Of a stretch of DNA of 64,000 bases, positions 34,180-43,693 are shown in pieces. Made by a program: the position numbers and the translations under genes. The notes below the pieces were generated by a model. That model was not told the DNA's origin. It saw nothing but the letters and a program-made list of their open reading frames with translations, and ran no database searches. This DNA comes from Liquidambar formosana (Eukaryota; Streptophyta; Magnoliopsida; Saxifragales; Altingiaceae). The stretch spans positions 36,376,536-36,440,535 of the forward strand of contig CM077823.1 of the NCBI GenBank assembly GCA_039720395.1, given 5' to 3'. Within the stretch, counting starts at the first letter, position 1, and the number at the start of each line of letters is the position of its first letter.

Positions 34180-34462
34180 CTGCATTGTCTCAGGGGAAGT
34201 TAATTGACGAAGAAGTTCTGGATTTTGCGTCATTTCTCTTAGTTGAGGATTCAAATCAAACATGCCACGCAGTTGGGGACTAAGGCTGAGAATCTAAAAT
34301 TCAAGAAATGATTTTAAAAAACATGAACGGACCTCATCTCAAGCAAATAAGCATATCTTCGGCCAACATAGTTCTACTATTACCTGATTCATATATTGGG
34401 GGTTGGAGAGCAGGCTTTGCATCATCTGTGACATAGCTGGACTTTGCATGAGTTGATTCATA
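34180..34462 (-). pseudogene. Captured fragment of a ubiquilin (DSK2) gene
   Basis: On the minus strand, 34384-34462 encodes [18 protein letters not shown] followed by SNPQYMNQ. After a 90-bp intron with good borders (CAG|GTAATA and TTTTAG|ATT), 34180-34293 encodes an [34 protein letters not shown] series and ends at another donor (CAG|GTATTG). This is the STI1-like region of plant DSK2/ubiquilin, the proteasome shuttle factor. There is no start codon, no UBL or UBA domain, and the left exon has no acceptor, so this is a piece of genomic DNA captured by the MULE, introns included, antisense to the transposase. Confidence 0.85.
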
Positions 34463-34930
34463 TACAAAAAAAGGCAAAACCAACATAGATGAGACATATA
34501 CAAAACAAACCATTAAAAAAGGAATCCAAAAAATGCAAAATAGGGAAGCATATCTTAATCCACAGTATAACAAACAGGTGAGGCGTTCTAAATCCATGAT
34601 CTGCTAGGGGCACCCAAGAAAAACAAAACTTCACAAGAGGTACTGATATTTCAATTAATAGACAACCATGATTGGTTATATTAAGTTTATTGTATTCCAA
34701 GAGGGGACTTTAGTTCACAAAACCCAATGCAATAATAGCATTTTCTTAAATTCTTTGTTTTGTCAAACATGGTCCTATCTTTGTGGGATGGAGGGAGTAT
34801 AAACTTAATTTTTTTTTTTCCTAAACTTAATTTTTTTTTGTTTTATCTTTGTGGTACCTATAAACTTAAATTTTTTTTTCCCTAAAACATGTTATTGTGA
34901 GTATTGATTTTAAATCTTGTGGGTGCAGGT

Positions 34931-37900
34931 ATGGAGTTGGAATTAGATGATAGTGCTGAGCAATTGGAATGGAAGCCCAGGATTGGTATGGAGTTTGATA
35001 GTGAACCAATGGCCTATGAATTTTATAATCAATACGGCAGGAGATTGGGCTTTAGCATTCGAATACATTATAGGAATAAGAGTAAGAAACTTGGTTGTAT
35101 TAGCTCAAGTTGTTATGTTTGCTCATGCGAGGGGTTTCGAGAGAAAAAGAAGGTAAAGGCATTCCCTAAGAATCCTAGTGGCCATACAAGGACGGGATGT
35201 TTGGCTAAAATGGGAATATTGTTCAATGAAGAGAGTCGAAAGTATGAAATTAACAATTTTGTTGAGGAGCATAATCATGACTATGCGCCTAGGGGAACCT
35301 CATACATGTTGCGATCTCAACGGTGTATTTCAGAATTTCAGGGCAATGAATTGGTTATGGCTGAAGAGTCTGGGTTTTCCATTCGAGATTCTTATTCCTT
35401 AATGAGTACAAAAGCTGGAGGCAGGGAGTCCCTTGGATTTACTAAACTTGATCAAAAGAATTACCTGCGTGCTAAGAGAATGAGTAAATTGGCATATAGG
35501 GAAGCAGGTAGTTTGATGCGATATTTGAAGGAGCAAACAATGAAAAATCCATCCTTTTATCATGCTATACAACTTGATAGTGAGGAACAAATTACCAACA
35601 TTTTTTAGGCGGATGCTCGCATGATTATTGATTACAGTCTGTTTGGCGATGTTGTAAGTTTTGATACAACTTACAAGATTAACAAAGAACATCGTCCATT
35701 TGCTGTTTTTGTGGGATTTAATCATCACCGACAGGTTGTGGTTTTTGGCGCTGCACTAATGTATGATGAGACCATTGAATCATGTGAATGGTTATTTCAG
35801 ACATTCTTAGAGGCTATGTCCAATAGGCCTCCACAAACCATCATAACCGATCAGGATGCTGCAATGGCAGTAGCCATCCCTAAGGTGATGCCCACGACTT
35901 TCCACAGGCTATGCAAATGGCATATAATGCAAAATGCTATGAAGCATGTGAGCAAAATTACAACTGAGACTGACCCTGACATGTCGACTAAGTCTATCAA
36001 AGATAAGTTGGCATATTTCATGGATCATATTGATGAGGAAGCCGATTTTTTAGCTGCTTGGGAAAAAATACTTGATGATTTTGATGTGCGGGGTAATCAT
36101 TGGTTGGAGACTTTACATAAAGTCAAGGAAAAATGGGCTCATGCATATGTTAGGTTGCATTGGTGTGCAGGTATGAAATCATCTTGTTTCCTTTCATGGT
36201 TAATTTTCTTATGTCTAATGTTGTTTCTTTTTTATCTATATTGTTAAGTTGGTATGTATAAACTTAAATTTTTTTTTTTTCCCTAAAATATGTTGTTGTT
36301 GTTTTGCAGGTATGAAAAGCACTCAACTGAGTGAGAGTTTTAATGCCTCTTTGAAAAATTATTTGCAATCAGATCATAATTTGATGCAATTTTTAATGCA
36401 CTTTGAGAGATTGCTCTCTAACAAGCGCCACAAAGAATTGGAAGCCGAATTTTCATTGTCTCAGAAGCAACCAAAAATTAAAGAGCATTATAAAGTGTTG
36501 GTGCATGCGGGCAAAATTTATACAAGGGATATATTTGAGGCATTCCAAGTTGAGTACTTCAAATCTGTTCCACTACAAGTTAGACATACTGTTGTGGATG
36601 ATAGTGATGATACAATTTATATGGTATGTAATGATGAGGGACGTGAAGTTGGCCATGTAAAGAGGTATAAGTCTACTGATAAGCTGTCTTGTAGCTGTAG
36701 GCTATTTGAAATGAGTGGCATCCTATGTAAACATGCCTTAAAAGTCTTTAGGGATGTATTGCTAGGCGTGGAACTCCCTACCCACTATATATTGAAGAGG
36801 TGGACAAGAGATGCAAGATCTGTAGAAGTAGAGGATGTGGGTGGGCGAAATATTGAAGCAGATGGGAAGTTAGAAGAATCTGAACGATATGCCATAATGA
36901 TGGCAGGGTGGAGGAAACTAGCAGATAGGGCTTCCAAATATAAGGATGCGTATCAGTGTGTTCTTGAAAGTCAAGCCAATTTGCAAGCAAAGCTGAAAAC
37001 TATTATACATGCAAATATGAATGTGGAAGTACAAGAAACAGTGGAAGCACAGGATACAATGGAAGCACAAGATACAGTGGAAGCACAAGATACAGTGGAA
37101 TCGCATGGAATAGGTGACCAACTTTGTTTCCTTTGTTTTTATGTTATTTGGACTCCTTGTCATTTTTTTTCTATTTTGTATTCATCTTTTTTTATTAATA
37201 CAATTTGTTTCTTACCCAAAAAAAAAAAAAAAAAAAAAAAAAAAAGCAACAACAGGTGACCAAGTTGAAAAGTCGATGGATACATACACATTGAAGAAAA
37301 GGAAAGACCCATTTAAGGGGAAGGGAAAACACAGGGAAAAGAGTGGAATGGAAATAAGCATAAACAAAGCGAAGGCAAAGGAGAAGGCAAAGGAAAAGGC
37401 TAAGGCGAAAGCCAAGGCAAAATCCACATCAAATGCCACATCTAAGGTATAATGTTCACGTTATACCTATATTACATAATAAAATTATATAACAAGTTTA
37501 GTTTTTATTTATTTATAAACTGTGTATATCTTTGAAATTTTAGACATACATTTTATTGTTTTATAGGCACGTCGTATTGAACAAAATACAGATGTATATA
37601 TTCCCCTTCCACCAGAACAAACTCAACAATCACAGGTGAAAACATTTCATTCCACAATATACAACTTTTATATATATATATTTTTTGACATACACATTAA
37701 TCTTTTTTATTTTGTATATACAGATAGATGGTTCTAGTTTAAATCCGCCATTGGATTCGATGTTGTGCACACCACCAACCGGACCAACCAGCATCCAAGC
37801 ATTGTTGACAAGAAATATTGATGCTTCAACTTGGACTTGGGCATTTGAGCCTTGTCAAGGCTCAAATAACCTATCTTCTAACCAAAGTAAAATTAAATAT

Positions 37901-37991
37901 ACATTTTTATTAGTTTAGCTTTTATACTAAGCATTGTTAGCTTATCTCAAATGTGGAAACTTATAATTATCACTTGATACTTATAGGTTGA
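34931..37991 (+). pseudogene. FAR1-type MULE transposase with in-frame amber codon
   Basis: Exons read as 34931-36170, 36310-37113, 37256-37446, 37567-37635, 37724-37886 and a short last exon near 37987. Domains in order: FAR1 DNA-binding zinc-finger region (MEFDSEPMAYEFYNQYGRR ... HTRTGCLAKM, EEHNHDY), MULE transposase (SFDTTYKINKEHRPF, first catalytic D; IITDQDAAM, second D; TQLSESFNASL, probable E), SWIM zinc finger CSCRLFEMSGILCKH (36690-36737), four EAQDTV/EAQDTM repeats and a Lys/Ala-rich tail. A TAG at 35606-35608 replaces the conserved Trp of the NIFWADARM motif; otherwise the frame is intact. The first exon follows an acceptor GTGCAG|GT, so a leader from the terminal repeat is probably spliced on. 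The family is ancestral to the FHY3/FAR1 light-signalling factors, but the inverted repeats show this one is a transposon gene. Confidence 0.92.
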
Positions 37992-38233
37992 TATGGATTC
38001 GCATGATAATTTGGATGGACCGATATTGTGATTGAGTGGTTGATATTGAGGTATTCATGGTGAAGCTTTTTATTCTACTTTCTCTTATCGTTTAATGAAC
38101 AAACTCTATGGTTGATATATTTTTTTGAGAATTAATGTTTTTTCCCTTTTAAACTTTTGTATTCAGGGTTGATGAACATTCATGAAACAAAGTGACAAAG
38201 CAGGATGGAGGACTACTTGTTGAATGTGTATAT

Positions 38234-38827
38234 TAATGCATTTTGGTTTTATGTGTATATTGACTATGGACATAAACTTTAGTTCTTTTTTGTTGTTTTT
38301 AATGGAGACTAAATTATTGTTATAAACAATGTCTTACCAGATTTTATAAAAAAATTTGGTGCTCGTTATTTATTATTGGTTTCTGAATAGTTTATAGTTT
38401 GTTTGATTTTGTACAGGTATGATTAGTCGATAACTTGGGATGTCCTTATTATAGATAGGGTCATGCCAAATTTTCTAAAAAAAAATTTAATTGAATCATT
38501 TCATTCCATAAGGTTCAATCAAACAGTGGTTAATGCATTTTGGTTTAATGTGTATATTGACTATGGATATAAACTTTAGTGCTTTTTTGTTGTTTTTAAT
38601 GGGCACTAATTATTGTTATAAACAATGTCTTGCCAGATTTTATAAAAAAACTTGGTGCTCGTTATTTATTATTGGTTTCTGAATAGTTTATAGTTTGTTT
38701 GATTTTGTACAGGTATGATTAGTCGATAACTTGGGATGTCCTTATTATAGATAGGGCATGTCAAATTTTCTAAAAACAAATTTAATTGAATCATTTCATT
38801 CCATAAGGTTCAATTAAACAGTTGTTA
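38234..38827. repeat. Tandem duplication, 297-bp period, inside the MULE
   Basis: Two copies, each beginning TAATGCATTTTGG and ending near AGGTTCAAT(C/T)AAACAG, differ at only a few positions. They lie downstream of the transposase, between the two convergent genes. Confidence 0.95.
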
Positions 38828-39234
38828 ATAATTAAAATGGAACAATAAATTTTTTTTTCTTAATTGAAAAATTAATGCGTTTTTTTGTTTTCCCCTTAGA
38901 TTTCTTTATGAACTAAAATGGTTTCTTTTCAAATAAAAGCGTTTGGTGAGAATGGGAGTTTCATTGGCCAAGGGTATAGCCTTATCATGAAGATCACTAT
39001 TTAGTGTGGAAATAAGTAGCATAAAATGTAAACTATTTGCATTTGAAATTTACCATTTGCACTTTACCATTTGATGACTCACATATCAAGTCATTCAATA
39101 GCAAATGGAATGAGAACTATTTGCATTTGAAATACAACCATTTGAGTACAACTATTTGCCAACAAAAAACTACAACTTTCATAAACTCATTTACAAGCTT
39201 TGAGTACAAAAAAAGGTTTAGTTTCTTACCTATA

Positions 39235-39627
39235 CTAGTTCATTCTACTTAGAATAATACAAACCATAAATATAACAAACACAATAAATATTGTATTCAC
39301 AATAACTAAAAGCTTCAACCCATCAATTTCTCTCCTCAATCCTTTGTAATGCACATCAATTTCTCTTCCCAAGTCTTGATAATGCCCATTGATCTCTCTT
39401 CTCAAATCTTTAACAGAGTTGTCGCAACCCTCTTGCACGTCCCCAGGAGCTATCCACCACTCAAAGAAACCACAATCTTTGCATTTAAAAAACAATTTCT
39501 TTGGATTATCTATAGATTCTGAAATCTTCACTTCAGCTTTACGCCCACAGTAACATCTGCGATTTTGAAATCTATAGCGGGTGCCACGACCCGTGCCGCT
39601 ATTCACACTCCTACTTGATGATGCCAT
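39235..39627 (-). CDS. GRF-type zinc finger protein with C-terminal membrane helix
   Basis: A 130-residue open frame with ATG at 39627. Residues 24 to about 66 form a GRF zinc finger (CYCGRKAEV ... FFKCKDCGFFEWW), the type found in topoisomerase 3, endonucleases and many small plant proteins annotated as At4g04775-like. Next come three related amphipathic 9-12-residue units (DLRREINGHYQ, LGREIDVHYKG, LRREIDGLK), then a hydrophobic C-terminal segment of about 21 residues (LLVIVNTIFIVFVIFMVCII). A TTTTAG acceptor-like sequence is just upstream, so a leader exon from the right inverted repeat may be spliced on. It lies wholly inside the MULE, convergent with the transposase, and is probably an element gene. 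Its role in transposition is unknown. Confidence 0.85.
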   Translation of the reverse strand: MASSSRSVNSGTGRGTRYRFQNRRCYCGRKAEVKISESIDNPKKLFFKCKDCGFFEWWIAPGDVQEGCDNSVKDLRREINGHYQDLGREIDVHYKGLRREIDGLKLLVIVNTIFIVFVIFMVCIILSRMN

Positions 39628-40129
39628 TGAATGTCTAAAATCAAGGAAATTTAAAATAAATAAATAAATAAAAGATGGAAATTAGTCTCAATTTTTTCAA
39701 CCTTATTTATTAGAGTCCACAAATTATGCCATAAGACTAGTAATACTGAAAATAAAAACTTCCCAGCCCAACCCAGTTAAAAAATGATGCCTTTAAAAGT
39801 GCCATCATCGCATCAATCAAGATGGGCTCAAAGGGCCTACGAAATCAAAAAAAAACATATAGCATCCTACTTTTTAAAAATGGAGCACTTCTATATGTTT
39901 TTCCCAATTCATTTGAGTTTTTGCGCAACAATCAGTAGGCATGTCTTTCTAATTGCCTCTTGATTGCAGTTTGATATTTGTACATACATTTTTGCACATA
40001 CATTTTTATTTTTTTTGCACATACATTGTATATTTGCACATACATTTTTTTTTTTTTTTTGATAAGCATATATATGCACATACATAGTAATATAATGCAA
40101 CATGTTAAGCCATGGAATGATTAATGTTC

Positions 40130-40990
40130 TGTTTGGTAGATGAGAAAATGAAGGAAAAGAAAACCAGTTTACACACAAAAAAAAAATATTTTTACATGCT
40201 TGTATTCTACACACAAAAAAAAAAAAAAACAAGGATTCACATTTTTAAAAAACCCAGTTCACACACACACACACAAAAAACCTTGAAATTTCTCAAAAAA
40301 AAAAAAAAAAAAAAAACAGTTTATAAAATTTGATAGTTTTTATAAAATTCCAGTCACTGAGCTCGACTTCATCAGCTTCATGAGGCCCCTGAGAAACCCG
40401 AGTTGTTATTCTACCTGTGTTTGGAGCACACCCACCTCTACACCAAATTAAAGGTTCAATACCCTCTACCCTCCTACACCAAATCACAACCCCCCACCTA
40501 ACATAGCCACCACCAAATGCACAAAATCGGCCACAACAAGACTCACAAAACACAATCACTTGCAACATTATATATGAAAATATGAGGTTGAAAAGAAAAC
40601 CAGTTTACACACAAAAAAAATAATAATTTACATGCTTGTATTCTACACACAAAAAAAAAAAATTTTACATGCTTGTATTCTAAAGTTCCCCACATTATAT
40701 ATGAAAACCAGTTTACACAAAAAAAAAAAAAAAAAATACAGAACATACCTGGTTCCCGCCGAGGAAGGAGCAGCGGCAACAGGGGCAGATAGGGGAAGCA
40801 CGGGTAGCAAACAAACTAACTACTCCGCTATGTCTGCAAAAAAAAGAAAAAGAAAAACTTGAAATTTCTCCCAAAAAAAACCAGTTTACACAGGTTACGC
40901 ACACAAAAAAAAAAAAAAAAATGTTACAGAACATACTTGGGTTCCCGCAGAGGAAGGAGCAGGGGCAGAAAAAAATGCTCTAATTTTTTC
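40130..40990. repeat. Sub-terminal repeat array of the MULE
   Basis: Repeated AAAACCAGTTTACACAC (near 40158, 40597, 40705, 40877) and CATGCTTGTATTCTACACAC (near 40197, 40631) units alternate with A runs. Two further copies of a GGTTCCCGC(C/A)GAGGAAGGAGC block (40749, 40929) resemble the donor end of the terminal-repeat GC-rich exon at 41160-41200. Confidence 0.75.
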
Positions 40991-41020
40991 AATGGAGAAT
41001 CTAAAAATTCAAATACAGCC

Positions 41021-41699
41021 CAAAGAAAAGATTTCAGAACACATAGGTTACATAGGTTACATAGGCTACAAAACAAAAAAAATAAATAAATAAAAATCAC
41101 AGCAGGTATACACAGGTTACACAGAAAAAAAAAAAAATTATATTTATATATATATAAAACGAGTACCTGCGCCGAGGAAGGAGGAACAGCGGCAGCAGGG
41201 GGTTTCGGGGGAACCAGCAGGGGGTTTCGGGGGAACCAGCAGCGGCCGGAGCAGCACAGCAGCGGCCGGAGCAGCACAGCGGCGTCGGAACAGCGACAGC
41301 GGCAGCGGCGGTGGATCTGGCGCACCCTCTGCGCCTGCGCCAGTGGTGGGGGAGCTTCCGGTCTGCAGATCTGGGACGACGCCGGTGAGCGAGAGTGGAA
41401 CGAAGCCAGGGGGGAGAGAGGAGAGAGAGTGGAACGGCGGGGAGGGGAGAGAGGAGAGAAAGAGGGAACGAAATGAATTGAAAATGGGGGAGGCATCAGC
41501 TTTTGCCCCCGAAATGGATTTGCAACCAAAACGCTGCGTCTCCAGAATTTTGAACCTTAACGGCAGACGGCGTTAAACGAAAGGAGCATTTCAGCTAGGC
41601 GCGAGATCTACCCTCCATTTCCTGCTCCGCCACGCGTCACTGATCCAACGCCTACTGCACCATGCAGTTGAGGCCATGGACTGCACCAAATCCATTTCC
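41021..41699 (-). repeat. Right long terminal inverted repeat of the MULE
   Basis: Reverse complement of 33173-34003, shorter because the TA and GTGTAACCTGTG minisatellites are smaller here. It keeps the GC-rich block and the GGCGCAG|GTACTCG donor (minus strand, about 41163), so it can supply a leader exon for the GRF-finger gene. Confidence 0.85.
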
Positions 41700-41829
41700 T
41701 TCCAGTACCTAGGCATGTCCAGTAAAATCTGGACCATCTATGTGAGGTCTCATCTCCCACCTCATATGGATGGTTTAGATTTTACTGAACATGTCCAATT
41801 ACTGAAGAGGATCTATCCCCTCTCATAAC

Positions 41830-43500
41830 AACTCCTCCTCCTCCTCCTCCTCCTTATGACCTTACCCCTCTATGCCTCTATTGCATGGAAGACTTATATA
41901 ACTATGATATTTATAACTATGATATGATTGATGTAGTATGATAAGTTAAACATTGTTAGTATATTTGTAGGTTCTACAATCCTACTTTGATTCATTTTCA
42001 TTAATCTGTAACGTCACACGACTGTATTATAGTTACATAGAAAACTCATTTCTATTCAATTAGGTCAACACGTCGTCTAACTTTTTTAGGAAAAAAAAAA
42101 AAATTGCATTTTGCCACTGTTATATTTCCCATGTTAGCTTAAATAGGGGTTCACTTTTTTGTCACCACTTAGTTTAAGGGGGATTTTGTGTAATATATGA
42201 ACATTGATAGGAACATCCTTCTCATGCCCAAGGAGAAGTATTTTTATGGAAGAAAGCTAGATGCCTTTAACTCGTTCTATAGAGTCTTGCTGCTCTAAGC
42301 CCGCCCTCCTATCTTTTACGGTTTTACCATGACCTATCTTGTATCTCTTAAAAACTTAAATCTCTCCCATCTTCCTTCTTCTTCTTGTTTTTTATTTTTT
42401 TATTTTTTTATTTTTTTATTTTTTTTCCCCATGACCCTAAAAACTTAAATCTGTCCACACTTGAGTTAGGAATGGAAAAACAATTGTCCGTTGTTTTCTT
42501 ATTTCTTTAGTTTTTTAATTTATTATTTTTATATCTTTTGAAGAAGTTAAACATTTTGTGTAAAATGATTGTGATAGAGACATAGAGTTTTATAAAGTCT
42601 GTTGATTACCATATATTACCCCCATTAGTCTTTTATGAAGTAAGCACGCTTTCAATATAATAAAAAAAATTGAAAAAACAAAATTTCTGGAAGTGGCATT
42701 AGTAAAATCGCTTTCAATATAACACAAAATTAAACAAAAAATAAAGTAACAAAAACTTTTAGCAAACACGCTTTCAAATGTTCTCTCCTCTACTCCATGC
42801 CATAGGTGTTCACTTTCAATGAAACATATCATCAGATCCCAGAGTCGCTGACTCTGAATTTGCATAACCCAAATGTTTTTATTTTATAGTTTTTTTTTTC
42901 CTCCAAAAACTTTATTTTTGATTTGATAGATATCTATTTTACACCAAAACATTAAAAGGGGGAAAATATCCAGGTCAGTTGCCCATTAACTCACTCGGGG
43001 AATTACCGATTGCTTCAGTTATGAGTAAATAATTATATATCAATTTTAATAATTATTAAATTCTAATAAATAACTACTAATTTAATTGAGAATGACAAAC
43101 TAATTTGTATTAATATATAATTATTTGCCAGTAACAGACCAATATGTAATTCCCTAATTAACACTAGGAATTGTGGAAGCTCGAGGAAGAATTCCGTGTT
43201 TGCAGCCTATAAATTCCGTATTGCATGTGCTTCCCATCAGGAGCACGTGTCCACTTTCAATGAACACGATTTATCATACAAGGCAAACGAAAAACGGTGT
43301 GGGCATGCCACGTTTCTAACCCAAAACGATGAATTGACAAGGTTGCCCATCGGCACGTTACAATTAGCCACATCATCGAACTGCAAACTCCTGCACAGGA
43401 GGGGATCAGAAATCGTCTTGTCTTTGTCCAAAGTTTGAAAAGAGAAGGAAATTGGCACTGTTGTGGATGACGATAATAGACGCGAAGAAGGAGAGAGAGA
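41830..43500. other. Intergenic between the MULE and RCE1
   Basis: A CTC trinucleotide run (41833-41853), T-rich stretches (42390-42430) and AT-rich DNA. From about 43180 it grades into the RCE1 promoter, with CACGTGTCC at 43243. No gene recognised. Confidence 0.4.
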
Positions 43501-43520
43501 CAGCGAAAAGAAAAAACCCT

Positions 43521-43528
43521 TATATATA
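43521..43528 (+). promoter_or_regulatory. TATA box of the NEDD8-conjugating enzyme gene
   Basis: CCTTATATATACAT lies upstream of a pyrimidine-rich leader. The leader ends in TGTGAGCAG|GTGAGC at 43609/43610, a good donor for a 5'-UTR intron of about 2.35 kb that ends at TTGTAG just before the ATG exon. Confidence 0.55.
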
Positions 43529-43549
43529 CATATATAATACACGCTATCA

Positions 43550-43609
43550 GATTCCTTCTCATCTCTCCTTCTCTCTCTTCGCCCCTCTGCGGCCTTCGCT
43601 TGTGAGCAG
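43550..43609 (+). other. Probable non-coding first exon of RCE1
   Basis: CT-rich leader after the TATA box, ending at a consensus donor (GCAG|GTGAGC). The next acceptor in register is at 45961-45963, six bases before the start codon. The 5' end is estimated. The intervening intron has a long TA microsatellite at 43651-43690. Confidence 0.55.
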
Positions 43610-43645
43610 GTGAGCTTCATCTCCTTCTCTCTAGATTTGCATTCA

Positions 43646-43693
<48 letters not shown>

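Larger units (their letters stand above)
33173..41699. mobile_element. Mutator-like element (MULE), 8.5 kb, FAR1-type, nested
   Basis: The two ends are long inverted repeats. The left terminus is GGATTTGGATTTGTGCAGTC; the right terminus reversed is GGAAATGGATTTGGTGCAGT. The 9-bp sequence TTCCAGTAC flanks the element exactly (33164-33172 and 41700-41708), as expected for Mutator. Inside are a FAR1-type transposase gene (+, 34931-37991, with an amber codon), a GRF-zinc-finger gene (-, 39235-39627) and a captured ubiquilin fragment (-, 34180-34462). The two element genes converge, each starting from its own inverted repeat, an arrangement like mudrA/mudrB of maize MuDR. It inserted 283 bp upstream of the OST48 ATG. 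Confidence 0.95.
33151..41820. mobile_element. 134-bp palindromic MITE split by the Mutator-like element
   Basis: Joining 33151-33172 to 41709-41820 gives a near-perfect palindrome: GGGGGAAGATCCTTTCCAG at one end and the reverse complement of CTGAAGAGGATCTATCCCC at the other, with CATGTCCAGTAAAATCT and AGATTTTACTGAACATG as inner arms. TCTCATAAC flanks both sides (33142-33150 and 41821-41829), a 9-bp target duplication. The large transposon inserted into its left arm. Confidence 0.85.

Noticed and set aside
37212..37439. 75-codon Ala/Phe-rich frame, - strand
   Set aside because: Shadow of the Lys/Ala-rich tail of the transposase.
34931..37991. Treating the FAR1-like gene as a host FHY3/FAR1 regulatory gene
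   Set aside because: Long inverted repeats and an exact 9-bp duplication place it inside a MULE.
40293..40568. 91-codon frame, - strand, inside the MULE
   Set aside because: Could be another captured fragment, but I recognise no family and part is poly-A derived.
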